From: Streptomyces sp. DT2A-34
GTDB taxonomy: Bacteria; Actinomycetota; Actinomycetes; Streptomycetales; Streptomycetaceae
Length of the DNA stretch: 64,000 nt
Assembly: GCF_030499515.1 (NCBI RefSeq)
Contig: NZ_JASTWJ010000001.1
Span: forward strand, 2,046,001 to 2,110,000
Direction of reading: 5' to 3'
Of this stretch, positions 21,683-30,409 are shown piece by piece. Numbering within the stretch: the stretch's first letter is position 1; each line of letters begins with the position of its first letter. Below the pieces are notes generated by a model that worked only from the letters and a program-made list of their open reading frames with translations, did not search any database and was not told where the DNA came from. The translations under genes were made by a program, and so were the position numbers.

Positions 21683-22429
21683 ATGCAGCTCTCTTCTCAG
21701 ACAAGGGCGACCCCCGCTCCCTGTTCCAACCCGCCGCTGCGCCACCTGGCGGTCATCCCTGATGGCAACCGGCGCTGGGCCCGGGACCGGGGTCTGTCAG
21801 CTGCGGAGGGGCATTGGCGCGGTGGTGAGCGAAGCATGGAGTTGCTCGATTGGTGCCGCGGGGAGGCCGAGATCGAGGTCGTCACGATGTGGGCTATGTC
21901 CATCGAGAACTACGAGGAACGCCTCCCCGCGGAGGTGGAGAGCGGTTTGCCACTGCTTGCCGAGTTCACGCGACAGGTCGCTGCTGGGGGGCGATGGCGC
22001 ATCGGTCTCGTCGGTGACCTGGATCTCCTGCCGTCGCGACTGGCCGACGAGTTGCGCGATTACCGGGATCAGAGCAGCACGGTGTCCGGACCGCTTGTGA
22101 ACATGGCCGTCGCCTACAGCGGAGGGAACGAGATCGCCCGCGCCGTCGAGAAGCTCCTGCGCAGCCGGCAACAGAACGGTGGCACGCTGTTGGCTGACGA
22201 ACGGGTTGATGCCGCTGCCCTCGCCGGGCACCTCGATACAGCCGGTCTTCCTGATCTCGACCTGGTCGTCCGTACCTCGGGAGAGACGCGGTTGTCGGGC
22301 TTCATGCCGTGGCAGGCGATGCATGCGGAGCTTTATTTTACGCCTGTCCTGTGGCCGGACTTCGATGAGGACGAATTCAGGAAGGCCCTGGAGTACTACC
22401 GGGGCCGGCAACGCCGCCATGGCAAGTGA
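21683..22429 (+). CDS. cis-Prenyltransferase (UppS family)
   Basis: 248 aa, with GGAG 5 nt before ATG 21683. It condenses isopentenyl diphosphate onto an allylic primer in Z configuration. Motif I VIPDGNRRWARDRG carries the catalytic Asp (about residue 27); SIENYEER corresponds to the FSTENW region; motif V RTSGETRLSGF and PWQAMHAELYFTP are present. It lacks the housekeeping neighbours of uppS (cdsA, dxr), and the presence of prenyl synthases, a P450 and an exporter points to a secondary-metabolism paralogue. Chain length cannot be read from sequence alone. Confidence 0.9.
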   Translation: MQLSSQTRATPAPCSNPPLRHLAVIPDGNRRWARDRGLSAAEGHWRGGERSMELLDWCRGEAEIEVVTMWAMSIENYEERLPAEVESGLPLLAEFTRQVAAGGRWRIGLVGDLDLLPSRLADELRDYRDQSSTVSGPLVNMAVAYSGGNEIARAVEKLLRSRQQNGGTLLADERVDAAALAGHLDTAGLPDLDLVVRTSGETRLSGFMPWQAMHAELYFTPVLWPDFDEDEFRKALEYYRGRQRRHGK

Positions 22430-22522
22430 AAGAACAAAAAGGGGCACCGGCGGCCGGATGCAGGTGCAGGCCGTAGAGGACCACGGTCTCGCGGGGCGGC
22501 CATGACGGTTGGTGATCAGGCG

Positions 22523-23899
22523 TTATGCCACGGACCTGGGTTCGCAGATCATAGGGAGCGGTCCGGGTGAGAGGAAGATACGAGTGATCGGCCGGACCCG
22601 GCGTGTGGGGACGGTGCGCAACCGCCAACGGGAGGCGATGGTGGCGAGGAGAGTCAGCATGTTGGTCATGGCGAGGTTGTCTCCGATGCACTTGCGCGGA
22701 CCGGCGCCCAGCGCGAGGTAGGTGCAGGGGGCAAGGCTTTTGGCACGCTCGGGGAGCCAGCGGTCGGGGTCGAAGCGCAGCGGGTCCTGGTGCACCTGGG
22801 GGTTGCGGTGCAATCCGTAGGGGCTGATGACGATTTCGGCGCCGGCGGGGAGGTGCGCGGAGCCGAGTTGCACGGGGACCAGTGTGCGGCGTGCGAAGAC
22901 CCAGACCGGGGGGTGCAGGCGCAGTACCTCCTGCAGGACTCTGCGGGTGTAGTCCAGGCGGGGTAGGTCCTCGGCCTGGACCGGACGTCCGTCCAGGACG
23001 GCGTCGATTTCCTCATGCACGCGCTGCTCGACCTGCGGGTTGAGGGCCAGTTGGTGAAAGGCGTAGGGCATGGCGTCGCCGATCCCGTGGACGGCGGCGA
23101 AGAGGTAGAAGAGGGTTTCGCTGACGATCTGGTGGTCGTCCAGGCGTTCGCCTGTGTCGGCGTAGGTGGCTTGGAGGAGGTGGGAGAGTACGTCTGGGCT
23201 GTCCTGGGTGTCACGACGGCGGATGTCGATGGTGGCGTGGATGGCGGTGCGCAGGCGGGTCAGGGCCCTGTTGAAGGCCCCGGTGCCGGGGACATGGGAG
23301 AGATGAGCCCACTGGGGCAGCGAGACACGCCAGAGCAGGCCCGGGGTGGTCTGGGCGACCAGGCCGGCCAGTGCGTCGGCCACGGACTGTGTGGTGGGTC
23401 CGTTGCCGCAGAAGGCGCGGGCGTTGATCTGGTAGGCGAGGCGGGCCAGTTCCTTGTCGATGCGCAGTGTCTGCCCGGGCCGCCACCGTGCGAGCTGTTC
23501 CTGGACGGCGAGGTGTGCGGCCTGGGTCTGTGCGGCGATCCGGTGGGGGTTGAACCCTGGCTGTACGGCGCGTCGGTGGCGGCGGTGGGACTCGAAGTGG
23601 GTCAGTCCTTCGAAGGACATGTCCATCACCACGCTGGGACCGAACTGCGACCCGATGCCTTCGGTGATCCGGCCTTTGGCGTAGTCACGGGTTTCGGTGA
23701 CCAGGATGCGGTGCAGCAGGTCCGGTGCGGTGACGAGGTACACGTCGGGGCCGGGTACCAGGACACGTACCACGGGGCCGAGTTCATTGAGTGACGTGGT
23801 GAAGGGCAGGGGGTTGCACAGCAGTTGGAGTGCATGCCCGATTCCTGGCAGGGCCCGGGGTGCGGTGGGGACGAGTGGGGCAGTGATGGTGCTGGTCAT
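22523..23899 (-). CDS. Cytochrome P450, terpene-type, with an unusual I-helix
   Basis: 458 aa from ATG 23899 (GGAGG 4 nt upstream). A haem mono-oxygenase, probably oxidising the prenyl product of the cluster. The ExxR motif is QEVLRLHPPVWV, the PERF-like region is DPDRWLPERA, and the haem loop is LALGAGPRKCIGDNLAM with the usual Phe replaced by Leu. The I-helix, normally A/G-G-x-D/E-T, reads FAAVHGIGDAMPY, so the acid-alcohol pair that delivers protons is not conserved. The general layout recalls Streptomyces CYP170-like terpene P450s. It converges with the cis-prenyltransferase gene (93 bp between stops). Confidence 0.88.
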   Translation of the reverse strand: MTSTITAPLVPTAPRALPGIGHALQLLCNPLPFTTSLNELGPVVRVLVPGPDVYLVTAPDLLHRILVTETRDYAKGRITEGIGSQFGPSVVMDMSFEGLTHFESHRRHRRAVQPGFNPHRIAAQTQAAHLAVQEQLARWRPGQTLRIDKELARLAYQINARAFCGNGPTTQSVADALAGLVAQTTPGLLWRVSLPQWAHLSHVPGTGAFNRALTRLRTAIHATIDIRRRDTQDSPDVLSHLLQATYADTGERLDDHQIVSETLFYLFAAVHGIGDAMPYAFHQLALNPQVEQRVHEEIDAVLDGRPVQAEDLPRLDYTRRVLQEVLRLHPPVWVFARRTLVPVQLGSAHLPAGAEIVISPYGLHRNPQVHQDPLRFDPDRWLPERAKSLAPCTYLALGAGPRKCIGDNLAMTNMLTLLATIASRWRLRTVPTRRVRPITRIFLSPGPLPMICEPRSVA

Positions 23900-24066
23900 G
23901 GGGCCTCCGGCCATCGCGTCATTACGTTACGTGACAAATCGAACACGCAACGATCGAATGTTCGGCTGCCGGGCGGGGCAGCCGCTGAGTGCGCACGGCG
24001 CGCAACCGATGCCTGGTGCGGCTGTTGCCTGCCGACTGCGTCGGCTGTGTGCCGCTCAAGGGGTGT

Positions 24067-25155
24067 TCACAGGGCCCGTTCCACGTTCCACAGCGGCAGG
24101 TACTCGAAGAACGCCACCGCCTCCTCGCGCCACCGTGGCCGCCATGCGGCTGCTTCGGCAGAGGCCACTTCGGCATGATGTTGCATGTCCGCCCGCAGTT
24201 TCTGCTCCGCGCCACAGTTTTGTCCGATCTCCCGGACCGCAGTGATGGTCTGCGGGGGGCAGGCAGGGTTGCCGAGTGCCGATTCCACCAGGGCGCGCTC
24301 GGCGCCGGTGGCCGCTGCCAGAATGGCTTGCACCACGTAGTTGCGCCGTCCGTCACGGATGTCGGTACCCGTGGGCTTGCCCATGGTTTCCGCCTCGCCG
24401 AACAGGTCCAGGTAGTCATCACGCATCTGCCCGCAGATCCCCGTCTGCCGGGCGTAGCGGCGTAGTTCCTCGTCGAAGGGGGCTGTCTGTTCGCCCGCGG
24501 CGAGCAGGCCGAGTTGCATCGGGGCCAGGATCGAGTAGCGGGCGCTCTTGTACTCGGCCACGCTGTGCAGGAGTTCGTCGTCCGCGGTCGGAGTGAAGTC
24601 CCGCTCGATGTCGGTGATCTGACCGATGAAGGTGTCCGCTGTCGCCCGGGTGTGTGCCTCGATCATGGCCTGGCGCGCCGGCAGGGGGGCTGAGGAGTCG
24701 AGGAGTACCTGCTGGGACAGGGCGAGCGCGAGGTCGCCCGCCAGCAGGGCCAGGCCGAGGGCGGTTTGTGGCTGGTCAGGGAACTTTGCCCGGTAGGCGT
24801 AGTAGGTGGAGGGGCCGCCTCGCCGGGTAGGGCTGTCGTCGATGATGTCGTCGTGGACCAGCCCGTGGGTCTGGAGCAGTTCGATGCTCAGCGCCGCGGC
24901 ATCGAGCCCTTCGACCAGCTCGGTACTCACCAGACGGGCTGCCTCGAAGAGGAGCACCGCGCGCATCCGTTTGCCTCCGCGCAGGGACAGATCCCGCAGC
25001 AGGCTTAGGCACTCCGGAGTGAATTTACTGAAGGACGGCGCACTGAGGTTGGCGCTCAGGCCGTCGAAGTACTCCTGGACAAGCGTGCCGACCCGCTGCT
25101 CGTACCCAGCGATACGGACCCGGATCTGGTTGGTGCCAGCGGCGGTGCCGATCAC
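24067..25155 (-). CDS. trans-Isoprenyl diphosphate synthase 1
   Basis: 362 aa; elongates an allylic diphosphate with IPP in E configuration. First Asp-rich motif HDDIIDDSPTRRG (D102, D103, D106), with GGKRMRA upstream for IPP binding; EYKSARYSIL; second motif QMRDDYLDLFG followed by GKPTGTDIRDGRR. All catalytic features are present. Gly and His occupy positions -4 and -5 before the first motif, unlike the bulky Phe/Tyr of short-chain FPP synthases, hinting at a longer product (inference). It is 154 bp downstream of synthase 2 on the same strand; 152 bp separate it from the P450 frame, so the three may form one operon. Confidence 0.93.
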   Translation of the reverse strand: MIGTAAGTNQIRVRIAGYEQRVGTLVQEYFDGLSANLSAPSFSKFTPECLSLLRDLSLRGGKRMRAVLLFEAARLVSTELVEGLDAAALSIELLQTHGLVHDDIIDDSPTRRGGPSTYYAYRAKFPDQPQTALGLALLAGDLALALSQQVLLDSSAPLPARQAMIEAHTRATADTFIGQITDIERDFTPTADDELLHSVAEYKSARYSILAPMQLGLLAAGEQTAPFDEELRRYARQTGICGQMRDDYLDLFGEAETMGKPTGTDIRDGRRNYVVQAILAAATGAERALVESALGNPACPPQTITAVREIGQNCGAEQKLRADMQHHAEVASAEAAAWRPRWREEAVAFFEYLPLWNVERAL

Positions 25156-25309
25156 GTCAAGGTCTCCTGTTCAGTGGTGATGAACTGTAGGAATCGGAAG
25201 CACCGCCCTACCGGCTGGTGGCCAACGCTCGGCGACAGTCACAAGTCTGATCGGCACAGCCGCGCGGTGAAGGCGGAAGGTGCGCGGGCAGCACCACGTG
25301 CGTCAGTGT

Positions 25310-26383
25310 TCAGGTGGTGTACTGCGTGGCGGTGACCGCCAGTCCGCGCAGGGCGCCAGAAACGTCCGGTGGGAATGCGGCCGAGTCCAGAACCCGCAGA
25401 ACCTGCTCGTAGCGTGAAGCAATTATGTTCTCGGCGTACTCCCTCGCCCCGGTCATCTCCAGAATGGCCCGCACCTCGGCTGCCCCGCTCTCATCCAAGT
25501 CGGCCCGGCCCACCAGCTGACGAAGACGCTGCCGCTGCTGCGGATCAGCCCTGCACACCCCCAGAGCCAGCAGCACAGTCCGCTTTCCCTCCCGCAGATC
25601 ACCCAGGCCCGGCGCGCAGGCGCCGTCCGCGCTGCCGAAGACGTCCAACAGGTCGTCCCTGATCTGGAACGCCTCTCCCAGCGGAAGACCCAACTCCGTA
25701 CACAGGTCCAAGGTGGCCGCACCGGCCCCGGCGACCGCAGCGCCCAACTGCAGGGGGCGCTGAACCGTAGCGGTAGCGGTCTTGTAGCGGACGATTTGCA
25801 GGGCGGCTTCGACATCGCCGTCGCCCCGATCGGTACCCATCACGTCCAGGTACTGGCCGTACATGACCTCTTCCAGCATCGCGTCATACAGCGCGTGCAC
25901 GGCCTTGCGCCGTTCAGCAGTCAGCTCCACGGTGTGCAGCAGTTCCTGGGCCCAGATCAGTGCGAGATTGCCGACCAGGAGAGCGCCGCCTGCACCGAGC
26001 CGCTCGGCCCGCTGTGACTGGCCCAGCCGCGCGCGCAGAGCACGATGGACAGCGGGGCGGCCCCGGCGCATGGCCGAGTCGTCCATGATGTCGTCGTGAA
26101 TGAGGGCGAACGCCACGAATAGCTCCAGCGACGCCGCGACTCGCATGACGGGGGCCGGGTCCCCCCGTCCGCCGGCGGCGTGCCAGCCCACGACGCACAG
26201 TTGGGCGCGGATGCGTTTGCCGCCCGCGGCCAGGAAGTCCCGCACGGTCTCCACCACCTCCGGCGGATGCCCCCTGCCGGCCGCGGTTTCGGCCTTCCCC
26301 TCGAGGAACTCCTCCAGCACCGCATCGACCTGTTCCCTCAGAGCCCGCAGGTTGATCCCCTGGGCATCCATGACCGAGGTCAT
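25310..26383 (-). CDS. trans-Isoprenyl diphosphate synthase 2
   Basis: 357 aa, starting MTSVMDAQGINL (an internal ATG at residue 5 is also possible). Motifs: GGKRIRAQL, first Asp-rich HDDIMDDSAMRRG (D97, D98, D101), VRYKTATATVQ, second RDDLLDVFG. The usual GKPxGxD after the second motif is replaced by GACAPGLGDLREGKRT. Phe at -5 before the first motif (AFALIHDD) suggests a C15-C20 product. With synthase 1 and the cis-enzyme it makes three chain-elongating enzymes in 5 kb. First gene of the minus-strand group; its promoter faces that of the ABC transporter. Confidence 0.93.
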   Translation of the reverse strand: MTSVMDAQGINLRALREQVDAVLEEFLEGKAETAAGRGHPPEVVETVRDFLAAGGKRIRAQLCVVGWHAAGGRGDPAPVMRVAASLELFVAFALIHDDIMDDSAMRRGRPAVHRALRARLGQSQRAERLGAGGALLVGNLALIWAQELLHTVELTAERRKAVHALYDAMLEEVMYGQYLDVMGTDRGDGDVEAALQIVRYKTATATVQRPLQLGAAVAGAGAATLDLCTELGLPLGEAFQIRDDLLDVFGSADGACAPGLGDLREGKRTVLLALGVCRADPQQRQRLRQLVGRADLDESGAAEVRAILEMTGAREYAENIIASRYEQVLRVLDSAAFPPDVSGALRGLAVTATQYTT

Positions 26384-26533
26384 CCGCGCATCCTCCCCGT
26401 AGATCGCACAGGTGAGCCGGCTGGGGCCGTGGGCAGCGGAACGCGACAGTTCCGCGCGGCCGAGGAGCCAGGGTTTTCGGCGCCTCTCTTCTGCTGCTGA
26501 GGCCGGGTCACCTGTTTGGTCTCCATGTCGTAC

Positions 26534-26656
26534 TTAACGACCAAGGCCGCTGGAGAGCACGGTGGGATGCGCCGGGGAACGGATCGGCCGTCCCCGCCCG
26601 TGATCGACGAGAGGCTTACCGCGCACAGTTGGACTGTTACGCCAAGTAGTCGTTAG
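26534..26656. promoter_or_regulatory. Divergent promoter region with paired half-sites
   Basis: Between synthase 2 (minus) and the ABC genes (plus), TTAACGAC (26534-26541) and GTCGTTAG (26649-26656) form an inverted pair 107 bp apart. TTGGAC (26623-26628) lies upstream of the second half-site at promoter-like spacing from TAGTGT. A single repressor bridging both promoters would fit, but no regulator gene is present in the cluster. Low certainty. Confidence 0.3.
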
Positions 26657-26752
26657 TGTGCTGTACGTGCTGAAGATCAGTTGTTCCGCCCGGCCAGTCC
26701 GGCCGCCCGCCGCACTGCGGCGGCGCGCCCTCATGTGCCCGGACGGCAGGTG

Positions 26753-27430
26753 ATGAAGGTGAGCGGGCCGGCGCTGCGCGTGCAGGGTGTGCACAAGAGC
26801 TACCGGCGCCGTCACGTCCTCAAAGGAGTGAACTTCGATCTGTCCCCGGGTCAGCTGGCGGGCATCGTCGGGGAGAACGGGGCGGGCAAGAGCACCCTGC
26901 TGCGGATCCTTATCGGTGACCTCGCCCTGGACGCCGGGTCGGTGGACTGCCGGGGCGTGCTGGGGTACTGCCCGCAGGCAAGCGTCCTGCACGAGGCGTT
27001 CACCCTCGAGCAGCACCTGCGGTTCTTCCAGAGCGCCTACGGCCTTCGAAGTCTTCACCGGGCGCACGAGGTGCTGGAGATCCTGCACTGCGCCGACTAC
27101 CTCAAGGCCCGCATCGGCACCCTCAGTGGCGGCACCCGGCAAAAACTCAACCTCACCCTGGCATTGATGCACGACCCGCAGGTGCTGTTCCTGGACGAGC
27201 CCTACCAGGGCTTCGACTGGGAGACCTACCTGCGCTTCTGGGACCTGGCCCAGGACTTGCGCGACCGCGGCTGCTCGGTACTGGTGGTCTCCCACCTCGC
27301 CTACGACGCCTCCCGCCTGGACTGCATGTACCGACTGCATGACGGCGTCCTGACGGAAACGGAACGCATCGGCGTGGCGCCCGCGCACCCGGCCACGAAC
27401 ACGGCGGGCAGGAACGGGATGCGGTCATGA
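26753..27430 (+). CDS. ABC transporter ATP-binding protein
   Basis: 225 aa from ATG 26753 (frame open to 26681). Walker A GENGAGKS, Q-loop GYCPQASVLHEAFT, signature TLSGGTRQKLNLTLAL, Walker B VLFLDEPYQGFDW, switch His in VVSHLAYDAS. The form is that of two-component exporters of the drug/bacteriocin type. The stop overlaps the permease start by 4 nt (ATGA at 27427), so the two are translationally coupled. Likely exports or confers resistance to the prenyl product. Confidence 0.9.
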   Translation: MKVSGPALRVQGVHKSYRRRHVLKGVNFDLSPGQLAGIVGENGAGKSTLLRILIGDLALDAGSVDCRGVLGYCPQASVLHEAFTLEQHLRFFQSAYGLRSLHRAHEVLEILHCADYLKARIGTLSGGTRQKLNLTLALMHDPQVLFLDEPYQGFDWETYLRFWDLAQDLRDRGCSVLVVSHLAYDASRLDCMYRLHDGVLTETERIGVAPAHPATNTAGRNGMRS

Positions 27431-28350
27431 AGCGTTGGATGGCCTGCCTGGGCGCGGCTGTGCGATTCGCGCTCATCGAGCAACTGCGCAACAGACTCGC
27501 CCTGGTGATCCTGGTGGTCTACGTCCCGGTGTGGATCACCCTGACCTACACGGTCCCAGCCAGCGACCCGCTGCGCTTCCACCTGAGCCCGGCAGGCCGG
27601 ACAGTCACGATGGACGGCAACGTCCTCACCCAGATGGGCGGGGCCCTGCACGCGCTCGCCCTGATCGTCGGGTTCATGATGTTCCTCGCCACTACCCGCT
27701 CCGCTCCCTTCGACCAGCGCCTGGTGAGGGCCGGCTACCCCCGGCTGTGCCTGGCACTGGCGAAGTTCACCGCGCTGGTGCTGGCCGCGGCCGTGGTCGC
27801 CGCCTACGGGGCACTATGGATGCGCGCCTACTGGCGTCCCCAGCAGCTGCTCCTGCTGGGCGTGGGCCTGTTCGTCGGGGCCTTGATCTACGGAGGCGTC
27901 GGCATCATGCTCGCCGCCGTCCTGCGCAGCGAACTGGCCGGCATGTTCCTCGTCATCATGGTCAGCTTCGTCGACCTGGGCCTGCAGAACCCGCTCGCCA
28001 ACCCCGCTTCCGACAGCCCTCTGATGCGCTACCTGCCGGCCTACGGCGCGATGCAGACCGTCGTCACCGCCGGCGCGCTGCATTTGGTGCCCTGGCACGA
28101 ACTCGTCCAGGGCCTGCTCTGGGCGGTCGCTATGGCCGCAGTCGGCATGAGCGCCTTCGCCCTGCGCAGCCGCTCCCGCCGCCCCACCCGCGCCCCACTC
28201 CCACCCCCGTCCACCGGCGGCACGAACAGCACCGGCAGCGGCAGCGGTGGCAGCACCGACGCGGGCATCGGATCCCGGCCCGGATCCGGCCTCCCCCATC
28301 GCGCCGGCACCACAACCACAGCGCGCAGCCACCGCCCACCCACCGGCTAG
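27427..28350 (+). CDS. ABC transporter permease
   Basis: 307 aa with six hydrophobic segments, among them ALVILVVYVPVWITLTYTV, ALHALALIVGFMMFLATT, LALAKFTALVLAAAVVAAYG, LLLGVGLFVGALIYGGVGIM and GMFLVIMVSFVDLGLQNPL. A low-complexity Ser/Thr/Gly/Pro tail (residues 255-307) is probably disordered. Partner of the ATPase with which it overlaps; the GMC oxidoreductase starts 11 bp later, so all four genes to 30409 look like one operon. Confidence 0.88.
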   Translation: MKRWMACLGAAVRFALIEQLRNRLALVILVVYVPVWITLTYTVPASDPLRFHLSPAGRTVTMDGNVLTQMGGALHALALIVGFMMFLATTRSAPFDQRLVRAGYPRLCLALAKFTALVLAAAVVAAYGALWMRAYWRPQQLLLLGVGLFVGALIYGGVGIMLAAVLRSELAGMFLVIMVSFVDLGLQNPLANPASDSPLMRYLPAYGAMQTVVTAGALHLVPWHELVQGLLWAVAMAAVGMSAFALRSRSRRPTRAPLPPPSTGGTNSTGSGSGGSTDAGIGSRPGSGLPHRAGTTTTARSHRPPTG

Positions 28351-28361
28351 GAGACACACAC

Positions 28362-30107
28362 ATGCCCCCGCCGACGGACGCCGTCACCCCCGACACCGAC
28401 GTCCTGGTCGTCGGCTCCGGCTTCGGCGGCAGCGTCGCCGCCCTGCGCCTGACCCACAAGGGCTACCGGGTCACCGTCATCGAAGCCGGGCGCAGATTCT
28501 CCGACACCGACTTCGCCACCTCCCCCTGGCAGATGGGCCGTCTGCTGTGGGCACCACGTCTGGGATGGCACGGCATCATGCGCGTGCACCTGCGCAGACG
28601 GCTCCTCGCCCTGACCGGGGTCGGCGTCGGCGGAGGGTCCCTGGCCTACGCCGCCGTCCACTACCGGCCCGACGCCGCCACGTTCCAGACGCCGGGCTGG
28701 GACCAGGCCGTCGACTGGGCGGAAGAACTCGCCCCGCACTACGCACGGGCTGAACAGATGCTGGGCACCGCCACTGTGCCCGCCACGTCGGCAGGGGACC
28801 GCGTGCTGCGACAAGCCGCCGACGACCTCGGCGTGCCAGACACCTTCCATCCCACCCGGGTCGGCATCCACTTCGGCACTCCCGCGCAGCAGACCGGTGA
28901 CCCGTACTTCGGTGGTCAGGGGCCCGCACGCAGCGGCTGCACCCTGTGCGGGCAGTGCACCACCGGGTGTCCGGTCGGGGCGAAAAACACCCTGGTCAAG
29001 AACTACCTGCATCTCGCCGAACAAGCCGGCGCCCGCATCCTGCCGATGACCCGGGCGACCGCCCTGCACCCGCAGCCCGACGGCACCTGGCACATCCACA
29101 CCACACGCACCCCCACCGGCCCCTTCCACCTGCGCGGCCAGCGGGAGGTCCTGACGGCCGGCCAGGTGGTGCTGGCCGCCGGTGCCTGGGGCACCACCGA
29201 ACTGCTCCACCGCTCGCGCGCCCACCTGCCTCTGCTCTCCCCCGCCCTGGGTACCCGCACCTGCACCAACCAGGAGGTGATGAGCGCCGCCACCGCACCC
29301 GGCTTCGACATCGGCCCCGGTGTCGCCATCACCTCCGCCATCCGCCCTGATCCCACAACCCTCGTCCAGCTGTGCCGCGTCGGCCCCGGCACCCACCCAC
29401 TCGCCGGAGCACTACTGCCCCTCGCCCTGCCGTTCGGCAGCTTCGGCCGCCGCACCGCACTGCTGTTCACCATGGAACTGCGGGACTCCGCCCTGACCAG
29501 CCACTACAGGCCCAGGCTCAGACGGGTCGTCTTCCGCCCCGGCACCGCCGGCCCGGAACCCACCCGCAGCGCCACCGCGGATGCCGTCGCGCACACGTAC
29601 GCGCGCCACATCCGAGGTCGAGCCCGGCGCCTATGGACAACGCTGTTCCACGTTCCGTTCACCGCTCACCTGATGGGCGGCTGCCCCATCGGCACCGACC
29701 CCGCCCACAGCGTCACTGACCCTTACCACCGCGTACACGGCTACCCCACCCTGCACATCACCGACGCCTCCGTCATCCCGGGAAACCTGGGACAAAACCC
29801 GTCACTGACCATCACAGCCATGGCCGAACGGGCATGCGCCACCTGGCCCCTGGCCGCTACCCCCGACCTGCGGCCGCATCAGGGCGAACCGTACCGTCCC
29901 GTGCCCCAGCTGAAAGTGCTCACCACCGCATGCCAAACGCGCTCATCGTCCGTCTCGGCCGCACCCGCCTGTTCACCCGCATCGCCCCCCACCTGCTGCC
30001 TCCCTGCGACCTCGCCGTCCACCGCCTCACCCGCGGCCGCCTCCTCCCCAGCCGCCTCTTCATCTCCACCGTCGTCCTCACCACCACCGGCCACCGCACA
30101 GGACTAG
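28362..30107 (+). CDS. GMC-type FAD oxidoreductase (cholesterol oxidase-like)
   Basis: 581 aa from ATG 28362 (AGGAG 9-13 nt upstream). An FAD-binding Rossmann motif VVGSGFGGSVAALRL at residues 15-29, TGVGVGGGSLAYA, the four-Cys segment CTLCGQCTTGCPVGAKNT found in one GMC branch, and a C-terminal GMC_C domain with HLMGGCPIGTD and GNLGQNPSLTITAMAERA. It probably oxidises an alcohol, plausibly the prenol released by the PAP2-like protein. The last 60 residues are a Ser/Pro/Ala string that exactly overlaps the next gene; the natural end was probably near residue 520 and a stop was lost by a frameshift. Confidence 0.88.
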   Translation: MPPPTDAVTPDTDVLVVGSGFGGSVAALRLTHKGYRVTVIEAGRRFSDTDFATSPWQMGRLLWAPRLGWHGIMRVHLRRRLLALTGVGVGGGSLAYAAVHYRPDAATFQTPGWDQAVDWAEELAPHYARAEQMLGTATVPATSAGDRVLRQAADDLGVPDTFHPTRVGIHFGTPAQQTGDPYFGGQGPARSGCTLCGQCTTGCPVGAKNTLVKNYLHLAEQAGARILPMTRATALHPQPDGTWHIHTTRTPTGPFHLRGQREVLTAGQVVLAAGAWGTTELLHRSRAHLPLLSPALGTRTCTNQEVMSAATAPGFDIGPGVAITSAIRPDPTTLVQLCRVGPGTHPLAGALLPLALPFGSFGRRTALLFTMELRDSALTSHYRPRLRRVVFRPGTAGPEPTRSATADAVAHTYARHIRGRARRLWTTLFHVPFTAHLMGGCPIGTDPAHSVTDPYHRVHGYPTLHITDASVIPGNLGQNPSLTITAMAERACATWPLAATPDLRPHQGEPYRPVPQLKVLTTACQTRSSSVSAAPACSPASPPTCCLPATSPSTASPAAASSPAASSSPPSSSPPPATAQD

Positions 30108-30409
30108 CCCGCACCACGCCACTGTGCGCCCACCACGGACCCGACGGCAGCTGGCTCGTCGTCGCCAGCAACTTCGGCAGAACACACCACCCCACCTGGA
30201 GCACCAACCTGCTCCACACCCCGACCGCACACGTCACCTACCAAGGCCGCACGGTCTCGGTGCACGCCCGCCCGCTCACCAAGGAGGAAAAGCAGCTCCA
30301 TCGGCGCCGGATCCTCGCCGCACTGCCCGTATACGACACCTACGCCGCCCGCACCACGCGCGACATCCGGGTCTTCCACCTGACACCTCACCCGTCACGA
30401 GTCCCTTGA
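29930..30409 (+). CDS. Ddn-family nitroreductase (deazaflavin-type flavoprotein fold)
   Basis: 159 aa starting MPNALIVRLGRTRLFTRIAP; in-frame codons extend up to 29834 inside the GMC gene. The split-barrel family signature is seen in LTTTGHRTGLARTTPL, WLVVASNFGRTHHPTWSTNL and a C-terminal YDTYAARTTRDIRVFHL. Family members bind F420 or FMN and reduce quinones, nitro groups or activated double bonds. Last gene of the plus-strand operon. It overlaps the GMC frame by 178 nt, which is unusually long and likely reflects damage to the GMC 3' end rather than true overlap coding. Confidence 0.85.
   Translation: MPNALIVRLGRTRLFTRIAPHLLPPCDLAVHRLTRGRLLPSRLFISTVVLTTTGHRTGLARTTPLCAHHGPDGSWLVVASNFGRTHHPTWSTNLLHTPTAHVTYQGRTVSVHARPLTKEEKQLHRRRILAALPVYDTYAARTTRDIRVFHLTPHPSRVP

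Noticed and set aside
26534..27388. Minus-strand 284-codon frame opposite the ABC ATPase gene
   Set aside because: Shadow of a gene with intact Walker and signature motifs on the plus strand.
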